The position numbers were made by a program, and so were the translations under genes. Positions 29,360 through 29,941 of a DNA stretch of 29,941 nucleotides are shown here, one piece after another. Location of the stretch: the NCBI GenBank assembly GCA_002409725.1, contig DHOI01000138.1, positions 1 through 29,941 on the forward strand, written 5' to 3'. The notes below the pieces were generated by a model. That model did not search any database and was not told where the DNA came from. It was given only the letters and a program-made list of their open reading frames with translations. Numbering within the stretch: the first letter of the stretch is position 1; every line of letters starts with the position of its first letter. The DNA comes from Christensenella sp. UBA5394. Lineage in GTDB: Bacteria > Bacillota > Clostridia > Christensenellales > CAG-138.

Positions 29360-29941
29360 CTACTTCGTGTCATACCAACTATGGCCCTCCCGCACCTCCG
29401 CAACCAAGGGGACGGAAAGCGCCATCGAACCCTCCATGCAGGCGCAGAGCAGGCGTTTAACCGGCTCGACTTCATCAAGGGGCGTATCCAAAATGAGTTC
29501 GTCGTGTATCTGCAAAATCAGCTTGGCCTTGAGCCCCCGCTCGGAGAGGGCCTGCTGCACCCGCACCATGGCCAGCTTGATGATATCCGCGGCCGTGCCC
29601 TGGATGGGCATGTTCATGGCCACCCGTTCGCCAAAGCTGCGGGTGTTGAAATTGGAGGAACTAAGCTCGGGCAATTCCCGCCTGCGGCCCATTAGGGTGG
29701 AAGCGTAGCCCTTGGCCTTGCCTTCCTCCACGCACTTGTCGAGATAAGCTTTCACGCCCGGGTAGCGCCGGAAATAGCCGGCGATGTAATCCCCCGCCTC
29801 CTTGCGGGAAACGCCGATGTTGCGGGCCAGGCCGAATTCGCTGATGCCGTAAACGATGCCGAAATTCACTGCCTTGGCCGCGCTACGCTGGGCAGGCGTG
29901 AGGCTCTCGGGCGCAATGCCGAACACTTCCGAGGCGGTGAT
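29360..29941 (-). CDS. polA: DNA polymerase I, C-terminal part (runs off the window)
   Basis: The reading frame is open to the edge of the window, so only the last 193 residues are seen. They contain the polymerase core: KAVNFGIVYGISEFGLARN (O-helix region), YFRRYPGVKAYLD, MGRRRELPEL, NMPIQGTAADIIKLAM and the catalytic QIHDEL. This enzyme fills gaps in repair and Okazaki-fragment processing. polA followed by coaE is a common Firmicutes arrangement. Confidence 0.96.
   Translation of the reverse strand: MTASEVFGIAPESLTPAQRSAAKAVNFGIVYGISEFGLARNIGVSRKEAGDYIAGYFRRYPGVKAYLDKCVEEGKAKGYASTLMGRRRELPELSSSNFNTRSFGERVAMNMPIQGTAADIIKLAMVRVQQALSERGLKAKLILQIHDELILDTPLDEVEPVKRLLCACMEGSMALSVPLVAEVREGHSWYDTK

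Noticed and set aside
1..29941. CRISPR array, transposase or known phage-defence genes.
   Set aside because: No regularly spaced short repeats, no transposase or integrase motifs and no recognised defence proteins were seen on either strand.

Overview
This window comes from a bacterial chromosome, most likely an anaerobic, spore-forming-type Clostridia with high GC. The clues are the bofC-like gene next to ruvCAB, the mutS2/U32/zapA cluster, several BofC/HtrA-type envelope genes, AGGAGG ribosome binding sites and the archaeal-type prolyl-tRNA synthetase. A genus cannot be named from this. Every supported protein gene and the single tRNA lie on the minus strand, so the window is read from right to left.

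Two compartments are visible. The left end (1 to about 6,540) is clearly AT-richer and looks like accessory DNA. It holds two genes of integrative-element type (a YubB-like protein and an unknown acidic protein) and a complete Bce-type antimicrobial-peptide detoxification module (ATPase, permease, response regulator, kinase). Two diverged copies of a ~200-bp hairpin-rich repeat flank the module. The compartment ends 40-odd bases from the 3' end of a tRNA-Leu(UAA) gene, a classic integration target. The rest (6,657 to 29,941) is GC-rich core chromosome.

Core genes in transcription order are: polA (3' part), coaE, a lytic transglycosylase, an oligopeptide-type binding lipoprotein, lspA, an RluD-family pseudouridine synthase, an unknown membrane-anchored protein, zapA, a U32 (RlhA-like) protein, mutS2, a DUF523 protein, an OmpR-type regulator with its kinase and an HtrA protease, a BofC-like protein, ruvC, ruvA, ruvB, a DivIVA-like coiled-coil protein, proS, a transglutaminase-fold lipoprotein, an iron-ADH homologue and tRNA-Leu. 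Well-formed sigma-A promoters precede tRNA-Leu, proS, lspA and zapA. In the first three the stop codon of the preceding gene is part of the -35 box.

The points most worth a second look are: the response regulator of the Bce module, which has no ATG/GTG/TTG start and appears to begin at ATA; the iron-ADH homologue that has lost all four metal-binding residues; the duplicated element with a 17-codon ORF/terminator core far better conserved than its surroundings; and the tRNA-Leu boundary of the accessory region. I did not find a CRISPR array, a transposase or an obvious phage-defence system.
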